This document shows positions 1 through 13,298 of a stretch of 64,000 nucleotides of DNA, piece by piece. Under the pieces are notes generated by a model. That model was not told where the DNA came from, made no database searches, and worked only from the letters and a program-made list of their open reading frames with translations. Location of the stretch: positions 1,369,851 to 1,433,850 of the forward strand of contig OZ012687.1 in assembly GCA_963942565.1 (NCBI GenBank), written 5' to 3'. The stretch comes from Maea johnstoni. Lineage: Eukaryota > Annelida > Polychaeta > Spionida > Magelonidae. Both the position numbers and the translations under genes were made by a program. Position 1 is the stretch's first letter. The number at the start of each line of letters is the position of its first letter.

Positions 1-540
1 TTGGCAGTGCTTTGTGCAAATTGATTTGGGCGCCACTTTCCTGAAGATGCAATGTCAAAACCACGTGACACAATAAGCCCCGCCCCTGTACAATGCACGT
101 CCCGTATCTAGCTTCGACCCTCCGACAGAGTCCTCCATTCACCTGGTGAGATAAATATGAACTAATTAGGCCAGCTTGACCACTTTGCTTCTTAGTGACA
201 GAAACACTAGAAGACAGAAAGAATACATATGGCAGCCTAGAAATCTAGGTTAGTATCCAGAGGGAGTGTGTTGGTCCAGCTTTACCATGTATCCTGTAAT
301 AGTTATTATGCTATTAACAGCAGTGTTTGCCTTGATGGCACCCCAATAACTAAATACCCTATAAAATAAACTAGGTCCCTAGTCGCTAAAATGTTGACAT
401 TCCCTTACGTGTTGACCAAGCAGTGTGGTGTAGTACCAGGTATGGTAGATAGATGGCACCACCTGGTCCTATCTCTAGAGGTTTTACCGAGTCCTGTATT
501 CACTGGTGAGATAAATGTGAACTAATTTGTCAACTCTGGC
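1..540. repeat. Degenerate long direct repeats
   Basis: No coding exon is recognised. A stretch near 131-190 (AGTCC...CATTCACCTGGTGAGATAAATAT-type text) recurs in altered form near 489-548, so the segment contains an old direct duplication. The motif GGTAGATAGATGGCACCA at about 443 is the reverse complement of text that recurs at 781-930. Probably old repeat-derived sequence. Confidence 0.5.
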
Positions 541-542
541 CA

Positions 543-675
543 CCTTGACCATTTGATGCCTGGTAACAGGACGCCTTGACCATTTGATGCCTGGTAACAG
601 GACGCCTTGACCATTTGATGCCTGGTAACAGGACGCCTTGACCATTTGATGCCTGGTAACAGGACGCCTTGACAG
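543..675. repeat. 31 bp tandem repeat, about 4 copies
   Basis: The unit beginning CCTTGACCATTTGATGCCTG repeats every 31 bases about 4.3 times with almost no divergence, which indicates recent tandem amplification. No open frame runs through it. Confidence 0.9.
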
Positions 676-780
676 AAAAAATAGATATGACAGGCTAGAA
701 ATGTAGGCTTCAGGTCACTCAGCGTTGCACTCTCTAAGAGGGGACAAACTAGGACACCCAGTTGCCCAATCCTAGACCAT

Positions 781-930
781 ATGGTGCCATCTATGTACCA
801 TGTCTGGTACTACACCATACTCTGTCAACTCAGATGGGAATGGTGTATGTTCAGGGACTAGGAGCCTAGTCTACCAGTTGCCAGAGCTTTCCAGGGAACA
901 TGTGGTGCCATCTATCTACCATGTCTGGTA
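781..930. repeat. Direct repeat pair around ATGGTGCCATCTAT
   Basis: Near-identical 30 bp blocks (ATGGTGCCATCTAT followed by TACCATGTCTGGTAC) lie at about 781-810 and 902-931, with an inverted relative near 427-460. This is repeat-derived sequence without a clear family. Confidence 0.5.
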
Positions 931-940
931 CCAAGGGCCA

Positions 941-1260
941 TTTCAGAGACCCGCCTGCCCGTCATTTTGGCGGGCAGAGTGGTTGAATTACGATGTAATG
1001 GTGGACGGGTACTCCTCCTAAAACGCCATAAAAGGCGGGCTAACCCTAGCCAAAACGTCCCTCTCAAAGACGGGAAGGAAATGAGAGGTTATTACCTAAT
1101 GGCGGCTTCCTGCCGAACCACCCACGCTGCCTGCCGTAAAGGCATGAGAAGGCCTACAAGTGGAGTGGTTCGATCCCCAAGAGAGCACATTAAAGATAAG
1201 ATTGTCACACTGCCGACAATCTCCGTTTATAACCCTCTTGGGAGAGATAAGGGCTCATAA
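941..1260. other. GC-richer unclassified block
   Basis: This block is clearly richer in G and C than its surroundings and contains small inverted repeats, for example CTGCCCG and CGGGCAG near 953-980. A GGTTCGATCCC string near 1167 looks like an RNA polymerase III B box, but I find no partner A box or cloverleaf. No splice-flanked exon was recognised. It may be part of an old mobile element. Confidence 0.3.
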
Positions 1261-2439
1261 TCCTCTCTCCTAGCATAGGCATACTCTGAGCGATAATCAA
1301 GTATATTGACATAGTGATTGCTGCGGCGGCCGGTCTGTAGCCTCACTAAGCTGAGTAACAGAGGCCAGTGTCAGTTGCCATAAATAAGCCCAAACAACGG
1401 AGTCAACATTTTGGTCAATTAATTTGCCTTTTGAGTATGTAATGTATACACCCTAGTGTGTTTGTCAGACATGGGCAAATAGTGGCATTAGCAAATGCGA
1501 ATGGTGTTCACATTTTCAAAACAAGAGACTCAATCTGACAATGTTCTTCAAGCCTAACCCAGTGAGCCAGTCATCTGGAACAGGACAAAAGGTAAGATTA
1601 TTTAATATATCACTAACCTGGGGTGCCACCTGGGGGGTCTATAGATTTATTCAACCTAACATGGGTTTACTTTAAAATTAATGCATGTTTATTATCCCTG
1701 TCCTACAATAGAGGTGGCGGGAATTGGGGGGATGAACTTAACAAGTGATGGGATCTCATTCTTATGAACGAGATTACTGTCACACACACCGGAGTTCTGC
1801 CCAATTTTTTTTTCATGCTAAAAAACTTAGTTATTTTTGACCCAGATGTTAACCGCTGTGAAAATGATCACCAACAACTGTTACTACTTAATGAATATAA
1901 GTCAAAATCAATAAAGCTACTAGGCTTACACATATCTTTTACAATTGTCAAATTGGGCCTATACAATGTTTATATTGCCTGAAGGCTCTTCTAATGAGGT
2001 AGACATTGAAAAATACCCTCTCAACAGGATATCAGGTTTTGAAAATGTGGGTTTGATTCCTAGACAATTTGGCCTGTACAATGTATGGCTAATTTCTTTG
2101 ACTAAAGTCAATCAATATCTATATATCCGCAGTATGCTGTTATTTTATTCTGCATAAGCCTCACCATATCACAGAGCTTATATACCGCTCATGGCACTTT
2201 ACCAAACCAGTCCTATTCTTAAGGGCCCTATGAGGACACAGTGGCTGTTGAGTGTACCTCAGTAGGATTTATTTCCATCGCACTTACCGTGTATACTGCT
2301 GATCCAACTGTAACTCACCTTTTAGGGAGTATAGAATCCTAATAACTTTTGGGACTGACAACTTTTTATATTGTTTGAATGTGATTTACACACCTGACTC
2401 ACTATCCTACTAGAGGGACTTATTGAACAACAAAAAAAG
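1261..2439. other. No recognisable feature
   Basis: AT-rich sequence. The longest open stretches are short and lack convincing splice sites or coding composition. I see no repeat family member with ends. Confidence 0.5.
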
Positions 2440-3403
2440 TTTAAAACACACATGTAACATAGAACACAAAACTTTTATTGTGCACCCATATCATCTCACT
2501 CATTCAACAAAAACTAGACGTACACAAGACAGACACAGACACAGACATCACTATAAGTAATGTCACAGATATACATGATTCATTCTAAAATGCTTCACAG
2601 GGTGAGGTGGGTTACAACAGGGTTCAGAATGTCTCTAGAGGCAGATCTACAAGCTGCATGCACAAAATACCTGCACCACAAAATACGACATGCACTCAAA
2701 TAATCTGTCACATGTCTTCCTAACTGATTCAACCTCAGAGTGCTCATTATTTTGTATAACTTTTATAATAATGCAAAAATTATAAACGTTGATTCAGGAA
2801 TATTTTTTTTCTAGGATAATTTTATAACAAATCCTTTTTTTTCTCTCAAAATCAGTGTCACCTCTGAGCATCCATTTTACTTAGAGTAAGACTCTCGAGG
2901 CTTTGGTGTTTTCAAAAGTACAAGAAACAGCATTATACTTAAAATTTTGTGCCCAAGGTACCTGATCAATACCCTCCTGTCCATTAAATATTACTCATGA
3001 CATCTGTTTAGTATTTTTCCCTATACAAGTGTGGCCTAATCTCCTAATCTTGTGCTTAATATCACTCCATTAATACATGGATTTTTATATCAAGGGTGAG
3101 TATTGAGAACGAATTACCCGGCCACCATAGAGGTAGAAATAAAGGAAGCAGACAAAAAGTGAACTAAGTACAGAGAACTAAGGCTACATAGGATGCAGGC
3201 AGGGTTACAAAGTTGCAGCAATATCAATTTATGTATGAAAATTAGGTGTGCATAAGTGCTGTTAAGAGTCCAGTGCTGCAGGCTGGCATGGATTCAGTTG
3301 AGATCACCAGAAGCCAGGTAGGGAAGGGAAGGTCATCTACAGATCGGCAAGAAACTGCATGCTAGTAGAACTACAGGAGTCAGGACACAAGCATATACCT
3401 AGA
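2440..3403 (-). other. Candidate alternative last exon / 3' UTR
   Basis: Read on the minus strand, a pyrimidine-rich acceptor (CTTATCTTTTTCTAG) ends at 3404 and is followed by 21 in-phase codons (VYACVLTPVVLLACSFLPIC plus R) and a TGA near 3341. About 870 bases of stop-filled sequence follow, then an AATAAA signal at 2474-2479 and a GT-rich stretch. The exon would be in phase with the GPATCH8-like exon at 6828-6914, giving a short product with a hydrophobic tail instead of the G-patch. It could equally be an unrelated 3' UTR or chance. Splice and poly(A) signals are seen; the linkage is inference. Confidence 0.25.
2474..2479 (-). terminator. Poly(A) signal AATAAA
   Basis: AATAAA on the minus strand is followed 20-35 bases later by a TG-rich stretch (TTACATGTGTGTTTT), the usual layout of a cleavage and polyadenylation site. 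It would end the minus-strand transcript proposed for 2440-3403. Confidence 0.35.
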
Positions 3404-3719
3404 AAAAGATAAGAAAATCATTTAAACAACAGGTAATAGTAGTAGCACTGTATAAATACAGGTTTTTATAGGTAATTGTGGAGGTTTTCTTTTCTTCTGG
3501 CAAGTGACAATATGCTTCGGGAAAGTGAATTTCAAGACCTTGAAATTAATGTCGGTGCCTGCTTTCTGGTCATCCTGGTATGTAGTATAGCAATAGAAAA
3601 ATTATTCGAATTTGACATACCTGGGAAAATATCTATGAAATGTAAAATTCACACTGAAAAAACATACTTTTCAATATGTAAAATAATGAAAATAAGTGCC
3701 AGGAAAAGCCAGAGAATGC

Positions 3720-3903
3720 ATTTCAGAGCACCTAGACCCTCTGGCTTCTGGGGCCCTTGAGCGGGCCCCAGACCCCCGGCCGTAAGAGGCGGTCGCTCTT
3801 CGAGCGACCGCATCGAACGCGCTGCGTTCGCTCACCAGGACACCCTGTCTCCTCCAAAGTCCATTTTGGACACCCTACTATCCAAATCCTGGCTAAGTCC
3901 CTG
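3720..3903 (-). mobile_element. hAT-type MITE end with GC-rich hairpin
   Basis: The right edge (TCCTGGCTAAGTCCCTG, ending 3903) is the terminal repeat of the CAGGGTCTTAGCCAG family found many times in this window, preceded by the typical GGACACCCT text. The inner part is unusual: a GC-rich block with a perfect 10 bp stem and 3 base loop at 3789-3811 (GCGGTCGCTC, then GAGCGACCGC). The other terminus is not recognisable. Confidence 0.55.
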
Positions 3904-4017
3904 CTAGGAAGGGTACCAACTATTACCAACAAGGTTACAATACAGATATTGTATTGAGATTTTCTTGTTGATATAGATGATGCATTATGTTATGATTGAA
4001 AAGCAAAACCCCTTTAG

Positions 4018-4262
4018 GCCTAAAAAAATAAATTGTTTGTTTCCTGTAACACCCCAGGAAAAATTAGGGTAGGTAGGTAGGAAAATGTTTTTATTCTAAG
4101 AAATCTTTTTAGTGATAAATGGTAGCCTCACAGTTGAGCTGTTCATATTTTTCATTCGGAATACCATGTTTTTGATTCAAAATGTCATAAAAAGATTTCG
4201 GGTAGGGCCAAAAATATAGGGTAGGTAGGGTTACAGGAAACAAACAAATTTTTTTTTCTTAT
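4018..4262. mobile_element. MITE with TTTGTTTCCTGTAAC inverted ends
   Basis: The left end reads AGGCCTAAAAAAAT then TTGTTTGTTTCCTGTAAC. The right end is the mirror image (GTTACAGGAAACAAACAAA then poly-T). GGGTAGGTAGG motifs lie just inside both ends. A related copy, with its left part degraded, lies at 48476-48797. It is non-coding and about 245 bp. Superfamily not assigned. Confidence 0.7.
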
Positions 4263-4555
4263 CTGTAAAACTGGTTTTCTATCATAATACACTCACCAGC
4301 TACTAGCAGTCATAACTAATCCAGTGTCGTGAAATTAGCACCTGGTCATTTTGGTGATAACATTATAGTGCTGCCATCTGTGATAGGACAATGTAACTAA
4401 ATTGCAGCAAACACTGTCCTATATGAGGAAATCAATGCATAAACACCAGCCATGGCAGTGTAGGAATACGGTGGTCACCAAATGGCCACTATTTAGCAAT
4501 TTTAGCGAACATTCAATTAACATAATGAGGGCCAAGTTGTGAATTGAAGCCCAAT

Positions 4556-4710
4556 AGTATAGTCTTACCCAGCAGGGCACCTTGCTTTATTTGGACACCC
4601 AAGCCCTCATACATCACACCTCAGGTCACCCAAAAAAGGTCAGAAGGATTTTTTTAATGTAAATTTCAAGCATCTAATTGATTTTTTTCACCTCAATAGA
4701 ATTTTTTTAA
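4556..4710 (+). mobile_element. hAT-type MITE, 5' part only
   Basis: It starts with ATAGTCTTACCCAGCAGGGC, a variant of the GGTCTTAGCCAGCAGGGC terminus, and continues with the family's GGACACCCAAGCCCT and TTTCAAGCAT text before losing similarity. Confidence 0.6.
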
Positions 4711-5387
4711 TGTCTAAAGATTGTGGAACCAAAAGTGCTGCCTATTAGACACATAAGAAATAACCAATATCTTTTGGTTCACCAAAACCTCAATGAGGAT
4801 ATTAGAAAAATGTAATGCTGGTTCACTAAAATCTTAATGGGTAACAAAAATTCTCAGCTTGTTGGGCCGCTAGCTTTTCTGAAACTGCTTGCATCATTAT
4901 GGGTCTGAATATGGGATGGGAACAGGCAACCACATTTGCCTAGTAAAAAAATTGGAGGGTAACAATGAACACTACCCAACATCTGCTGGTCTACCTTTTC
5001 CTAGGGATTCATGGAATTACATGATAATCTCTAGATACCAGTCTATCAGACTATCACATCAAAATACATGTACATACTGGATTAGACAGCCATCTACAGG
5101 CATGTGGTACTTGAGCCTGCAGCTGTATAGTATGGAGCAAGTAAACATTGTTCAGTATGCAACAGCTGTTTTATAACTAGGACACAAGACATGTAGTATT
5201 TACCTGCACTGACCCATTCTACTACATGCAACAGGTAACACTTAGTGGCACATCAACAGCGACACCTGCAGGCAATTAGATGAACTATTATCAATATTGA
5301 TGAGGTGGCAAATCAATATACTTCATACTTCTGGAAAGCTTTTCCCATTCTACCAAGTCAGAGGCTGATAACAGAAAACAGTTGCAG

Positions 5388-5530
5388 CCAATATCTTAGC
5401 CAGGAATTTCAAAATGGGCGCCCAAAAAGGCCAGTTGTAAAATCTATGGTTATCCTATATTTTAGAACAGAAGAGACCTTAACACAATAATACAACCATA
5501 AACATATATCGACTTATCGAAAACATGCGA
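5388..5530 (-). mobile_element. hAT-type MITE, truncated, inverted
   Basis: ATCTTAGCCAGGAATTTC followed by GGGCGCCCAAAA matches the 3' terminus of the CAGGGTCTTAGCCAG family in reverse orientation. Similarity fades after about 140 bases, near the text related to CCATAAACATGTATAAATT. Confidence 0.55.
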
Positions 5531-5930
5531 ACAGTGTCTCTAAGTAAAGTCCTAGCACTTACATTGAAGTGAAAATTTTGAATTATTTGCATGAATTCCA
5601 TTCATTTGACAAGTTCCTGCCAAAAAAATTTGTCTTCTCTGCACATATGCATACCATAGGCAAATTTTGGTCTCTGAAATTTGCAAGCTTAAAATTTTGA
5701 TGATTGCCATCACTACTAAAGAGTGACAACAATGAACCAATAACTAATAGACAAGTCTTTATAAACACTAATCTATGATAAGAGCCATTCATGATGATTC
5801 TACAACTTGATTTTTGTGAAGATTTCCTCTACAATGTAACCCTAAGAATACATAGATTTCACAATGTTCTTGGGGTGGAAGGGACATGGTAATTACCTGA
5901 CTTTTGCATGTGTTCCCTAGTACCTGGGTA

Positions 5931-6555
5931 CAGGGGCTTAGCTGCCTATGCGTCCAGCGTGTCATTTGGACACGCAGACATGGTCTTAGCCAGCAGGGCG
6001 TCTGGGTGCCTTTTTGGACACCCAAACCCTTAAAAAGAACCCCTCAGGACACCCAAATATGTTTGTGTGGAATTTATAAAAATCCCAATCTCAACCTTAT
6101 AATTGAATTTTTCCATCTCCTTATAATTCCCATGACATTCTTTAATGATATCATGCCTTATTTTGATGAATTTATACATGTTTATGGTTGAAATATGAGT
6201 ATATTGTGATCCCCCTTAAAAATTTGGACGCCCAAAAATTTTACAACTTCCAATTTTAGGCACCCAGTTTCTAAATCCTGGCTAAGACACTGCACGCAGA
6301 ACACTGTTTTTGACAGTTTGGACACCCAAAAGTTTATGTCAGAATTTGCTGATGATGACTTTTCTTAAAAGATAGAAGATGTAGTGTCACTTATATGACA
6401 CACAAAGCAGTATCTGGCCTAAAATAGCAAAATCTGTAAATGTATAGGGTTTATCTTATTAGTAGTACATGTACATTGTACCACATGTTGGACACGCAAA
6501 AGTCTATGAAACCTCTATTGGGACACCCTGTTTCCAAATATCGGCTAAGACCCTG
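5931..6555. mobile_element. hAT-type MITE with exact 8 bp target duplication
   Basis: The termini CAGGGGCTTAGCTGCC (left) and GGCTAAGACCCTG (right) are flanked on both sides by the exact octamer CCTGGGTA (5923-5930 and 6556-6563). An 8 bp duplication with CAGGG ends is the hAT signature. The host body is about 310 bp once the second element inside it (5979-6292) is removed. An uninterrupted, inverted sister copy lies at 42513-42824. No transposase is encoded. The element lies in intron 2 of the GPATCH8-like gene. Confidence 0.9.
5979..6292. mobile_element. hAT-type MITE nested inside another MITE
   Basis: Ends CATGGTCTTAGCCAGCAGGG and AAATCCTGGCTAAGACACTG are flanked by the exact octamer CACGCAGA (5971-5978 and 6293-6300). 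The sister copy at 42513-42824 reads straight across this site, so it is a true insertion into the older element 5931-6555. Body text (GGACACCCAAACCCT, CAAATATG..., GGACGCCCAAAA) is typical of the family. Confidence 0.92.
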
Positions 6556-6827
6556 CCTGGGTACATTGATTATCTATGCTGATAATATCACTTGACCCTA
6601 GTTTACTTTTCCATTTTGTACACTGTCTTATATGTAATGAAAGAATTCTTTCCTGATGAGGGTTTGACTTTCTTATGGGCATATATGTCCCTAGATTTTG
6701 CTGTGGGCCCAAAGATTTTTTTAGACTAGAGGCCCAAAATAGTTTGCATAATAACCAGATATCCTGTTTTCGGACCACTAGCCTGAAATCTAAGTGACAG
6801 ACTCTGTTTTGAGCAGATAGAACTTAC

Positions 6828-6914
6828 CTCAGGTATAGGTTGGTTCATAGATGCCTGATTATATTCAATCTGCACATCTTCAAAGCCATCAAGAGTCTCA
6901 TAGCTGCTGGACCC
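6828..6914 (-). CDS. GPATCH8: GPATCH8-like, coding exon 2
   Basis: An internal 87 bp exon of 29 codons in phase 0 at both ends. On the minus strand it is bounded by a strong acceptor (CTCTCCTCTTTCAG) and a consensus donor (GAG, then GTAAGT). It begins GSSSYETLDGF and ends EYNQASMNQPIPE. In vertebrate GPATCH8, as I recall it, the N-terminus continues after ...RDFQ with a Gly-led stretch ending EIEQASLDKPIES, which aligns with the QAS..(K/Q)PI core here. Exon 1 at 8604-8648 is in phase and matches even better. GPATCH8 is a nuclear G-patch and C2H2 zinc-finger protein linked to RNA processing. The G-patch itself would come from the next exon, which I cannot find in this window, so this is a partial gene. 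Confidence 0.8.
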
Positions 6915-8603
6915 CTGAAAGAGGAGAGATAAGAATAAGAGCCAATTTAAACATTCATGTATGTAACAGAATAATGGCCAGTGTGCTGAAAGTTGAATGA
7001 AAGTAGGAGAGGGATAATGGTTTAGCTGACATAAATTAAGTTCCAATTTCTTTTTGCAGATTACAAATGTTAGACAAAAGGAAAGTTTTTGATACCTGTT
7101 TGTGTGTTTGTGTTTGACAGCACAAAAATACCCATGAAAGTTCAAATAGCTTTTACTTTTTTACTTGGTATTAATGGTTTAATCCAATAACCTGAAACAT
7201 ATTTTTAGCAAGTAACCTCAGGCCACAACGCTAACTCATAAGTCGTTACTGGCCCCGTAGGACCAGTAACACCAAGGATCTACTGGTCCTGCAAAAATTG
7301 TACTGGTCCTACAACTTTTTCTTTAATACAAAAAGAAAAAAACATTGCATAAAATCCACAGACAACATTAATCTTTATTCATTTCATCTTCATTTATTTC
7401 AAAAATATTAGGAACATTTTTGAAGGGAAACTTGTTAACAAGAATGTCCCCGAATCTTTATTGGCCCTGTAGGACCAGTTGAGGTCTTTTTTTTTTACTG
7501 CCCCTAAGACGTTTTGGGAATTTTTTACTGGCCTGGGGCCATAGGACCACTTTTAGCGTCGAGCCCTGAACCTATTCACATCTGCACTGGCCCTAAGTGC
7601 TCAGACTAAGTATGAATGGGTTTATCAAACAAAGTTGATTGATAGCTTGCAAATGATTTTCATATTATATGGTGCTTTAAGTATTTCAAATTAGATGATT
7701 GATCGTAATCCAAATTCCTATCATCAACCTTAAATATGGACGGTACACATAATTTGTTCTTTCACACTTCTTTGATACTTAGGGCAAAACAAAGGCCAAA
7801 CATTCCGCTAGGACTCCTAGAGATGTGTTTTACTGGGTTAAAGCATATATAATGATGTCCATACACTTAGTCTGCTGACAAAGTTTGTTACATTATACCC
7901 GAAAGATTGTTAGGGTTTGGTCATTTTTTCCATTTTTCTTACTGTCTAATCGCTATATAACACAAAATAAAGAAGTGAAACAGGGGACTTACCCACTAGG
8001 AAAAGAAGGAGAGAACATTATCAACATACTCTCAATTTAATGATCTAAATAAATTCCAGGCCAGGGGCAGGTTTTGGTGGCTATTCAAGCAAAATGGCAG
8101 TCATTCAAAGATGAGACACCCTTCTTCCAAAGTATATGACAGTGATTTATACCGATGAAATATGTAAGCTTCTATCAATTCCCTATGTGCAATTGAAGTG
8201 TTCAATACTCTGCCTCTGGACAATTCCTTTGGAAGTTTGGCTGGGCATAAATACTAAAAATCCAATTTAGTAAGAGTCGTTTTTTTAATTCGTTGAAATG
8301 TTTGGTGGGGTTAACCACATTTGAAAAGCATATGTTGGTCAGATTGGAAAAAATCAGAACGGATAAGTCTTAGATAAAGGTTTGCAAGGGTCGATCGTAA
8401 AGCTTTGTATGCAATGAATTTCATTTGTCTTTTTAGTGCACATCACTTGGGTTTGGCTGGAACAGAGAACTCGAGTGTATGTCTTTGTTTATCCACACCG
8501 CAAGATTGACGATGCATCTTTGAATATTCGAAATGTATACATTGGAAGGATTGCCATAAATGTTTTGGGGGATTTTCTGGCATGGCTAAGACGCAAAACA
8601 AAC
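6915..8603 (-). other. Intron 1 of the GPATCH8-like gene
   Basis: The 1.69 kb between the two coding exons begins with GTTTGT at exon 1 and ends with the polypyrimidine acceptor at exon 2. It holds one hAT-type MITE (7219-7568) and otherwise featureless AT-rich DNA. Confidence 0.7.
7219..7568. mobile_element. CAGGGCTCGAC-type MITE with 5 bp target duplication
   Basis: The right end is GCGTCGAGCCCTG and the left end is a diverged CAGGCCACAACGCTAAC. The exact pentamer AACCT flanks both sides (7214-7218 and 7569-7573). Subterminal text contains TACTGGCCCCGTAGGACCAG, an imperfect palindrome repeated in variants inside the element. Two other members (47705-48054, 49968-50333) also have exact 5 bp duplications, which suggests a hAT5-like subgroup rather than ordinary 8 bp hATs. 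Non-coding. Confidence 0.85.
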
Positions 8604-8648
8604 CTGGTAATCTCTCGATTCGTTGTAACGAGAAAATCTTTCAGCCAT
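8604..8648 (-). CDS. GPATCH8: GPATCH8-like, coding exon 1
   Basis: Minus-strand ATG at 8648 in a strong context (CAAGATGG), 15 codons MAERFSRYNESRDYQ, then CAG and a GTTTGT donor. From memory, vertebrate GPATCH8 starts MADRFSRFNEDRDFQ, so 11 of 15 positions agree and the rest are conservative (D/E, F/Y, D/S). The exon ends in phase 0 and joins the phase 0 exon at 6828-6914. The family protein is a nuclear RNA-processing factor with an N-terminal G-patch and a C2H2 zinc finger. The start fits: no upstream in-frame ATG is needed and CCAAT boxes lie just upstream. Its short length reflects the conserved first exon, not truncation. Confidence 0.85.
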
Positions 8649-8720
8649 CTTGTCTGTCCATTGGTGTAGTTGTAACGGGCACGCTGATTGGCTAATCCTG
8701 AGGGAACTGAGGATTTATCA
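8649..8720 (-). promoter_or_regulatory. Putative promoter of the GPATCH8-like gene
   Basis: Immediately upstream of the ATG, two CCAAT boxes read on the minus strand (8660-8664 and 8687-8691, the second in AGCCAATCAGCG). There is no TATA box, as is common for housekeeping genes. The transcription start is not fixed by the sequence. Confidence 0.45.
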
Positions 8721-11159
<2,439 letters not shown>

Positions 11160-11325
11160 GATAGAGCCTGTACCAGACTGACTCTGTTGGAAAAAACAGA
11201 GCTTCGGGTGTTGAATGGACATTCTAAACGCCGACGCCTGCGCTGCAGCTTCGGCGTTTAGATGGACCATTCAACTCTCTCAGCTCTGTATTTTCCCCAA
11301 AGAGTCGTCTGGAATAGGCTCTATC
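11160..11325. repeat. Foldback inverted repeat, about 75 bp arms
   Basis: The left arm starts GATAGAGCCTGTACCAGACT and the right arm ends with its imperfect mirror (GTCTGGAATAGGCTCTATC). Complementarity continues through CAGAGCT/AGCTCTG and GTTGAATGG/CCATTCAAC to TAAACGCCGA/TCGGCGTTTA around a 16 base GC-rich loop. The whole 166 bp can fold into one hairpin. No target duplication is obvious. It could be a foldback MITE or a hairpin RNA source. Confidence 0.85.
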
Positions 11326-13298
11326 TCTAGACCAGAGCATTTTTCAGAAATGTTCAATGCAGAGATGCCGATTTTTTGGTAAAAGAATTAGAGGTGGCAT
11401 GAACAGTTTTTTCAAAATGTGGTTTTTTTTATTTATTTTATTTTTTAGAGTCTGCCGACTGGTAGCGAGATGTTTCTAACAGCCTATTCTTAACTAAATA
11501 AAATCAATCAATCAGTTAATCCCTGTAACCTGAAGGGTGGAAGATATACCTCCTCAAATATGAGGCTCTACTTCAGCATTGATAAATTCCTGTAGTTGAT
11601 TGAAGCACCCTTACAATGAATATTCTTAAAACCTTTTTTTGGAGTCTGACAGAAAATTTCTAAACCACTTTCGTCCGTAAGACACCAAAGTCGACTTTTT
11701 TTCTTTTTTGGAGTCTGACAGATTTTTTTCCCAAAAAAAGCTCGCAAGACAAGTAATTGAATTAGAGTGGCCTTAGTAAACGGTTCCCAAATATTCCGCC
11801 ATGCAGTATTAAAGAGACTTCGTCATGTCATGGGCGTGCAGCAGTGAGTACGCCCATGGTCACTTCATCACAATATTTCCTCAACATAACATATTACATC
11901 CCTCAAAATCCCTGAAGACTGTTATGAATTGCATGAAATATCTTGAAACATTAAAAACTTTGATCACTTGACCAACACTTTGTTTATAAACGCTTATCTT
12001 GGGGATTTAATAGTGATTGTTTTCAATTCCATTCGATCGATCTACACTCACATAACGAGATTGGTAAACAATTCTCTAAAGTCACCTTCATTTCATGAAC
12101 ATTAAGTACACTTTATCCAAAAGTCATTGAAGCCTATACGAAGTTCTACTTTTTAACGAAAATAAAAGAAGAGATATATTCATTGGCCCTTCAATTGCTG
12201 GGAAATATTACTTGCGGCCAAAATTTAAATTGCGTGGTGACGATGTCTCTTGGAGAGGAAATCTCCGATTCCCTTAGAAAACAGCACAAAGGCCCTTTGT
12301 GTTGACTTTAAATTCTTATATAAATACTTAATTGGCTCCTCACGTTTCTGAAATACAAATCGTTTTATCGATCAAGATTTCCTAACAGAGCTTAAGAGGT
12401 TAAGAGTTCCCTTTAATGCATTCACAATAGAATCTTCACACACCAGGTGTCAGTTAACCGGTCACGACACCCCAATGTTGTTATCGAATCAATATGTTCA
12501 TATTGTACCATTATGAGAATTGATTTAGATTGACAGATACAGCATGCCTTATATATAAATATCCACTGTCAATATTTCTTACAATTGGAATGTCTGAACT
12601 ATCGAAATATTTTGTTCTATATGGACTACCTGAGTCTTTTATAATGATTACGATCGAGACTAGCTCCTAGTCTAATGTTATCTAAAGATAATGCTTTTCT
12701 TAGTTCTGATATACATGTATGTCTTTGCTGTTAGTTTAGGCAGATCTTAGGTTACGCCAATGGTGGTCATGCTGATCAGCTAAATCCATTGAGTAGATTC
12801 AGATTCAGTATTGAGTTCATACACTTTTCAGGTTCAAACGAGACTACAATTTGTCAATCCCATCCTTTAATGATTGGATTTTGAATGACAAAAAGGGAGC
12901 GGCAAAAATAAGAAAAAAAACAAGGCTATTAAAATCCTGTATGGCAAACCAAATGGAAATGCAGAGCTGGAGCTACAAGAAGAACTAAACTGGTCAAACA
13001 TGTATTCTCTCTATTTTAGATGTAATATAAGCGCACCCTCAGCATATTTATAATATCAGATACTCCATAGATCACTGATAGCAAACAAAGCAATTAGAAC
13101 AATTCTGAATTACCGGCAATGTATTTTTTTTAGATCACATCTTATATTGTCGTTGCCTTGTTAGTAACTATACCCCGTTCGCCCTTTAATTTGATACCAC
13201 AATTCAAGGTTTCGAATCGCCCAAAAAGGCTTTACCTCAAAGTGTACGACTCAATTGAAAAATATATTAACAACTGTGTGTCTAAATATCAATGTGTG
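11326..13298. other. No recognisable gene
   Basis: AT-rich DNA. GGAGTCTGACAGA recurs at about 11641 and 11708 with T-tracts, suggesting an old duplicated element end. Nothing else is supportable. Confidence 0.45.

Noticed and set aside
1160-1180. GGTTCGATCCC B-box-like string as a tRNA or SINE
   Set aside because: No A box at the right distance and no cloverleaf can be drawn.
8436-8607. Plus-strand open frame with acceptor-like start (HITWVWLEQRTR...)
   Set aside because: It overlaps exon 1 of the GPATCH8-like gene on the other strand and has no family resemblance. The donor-like end is weak.
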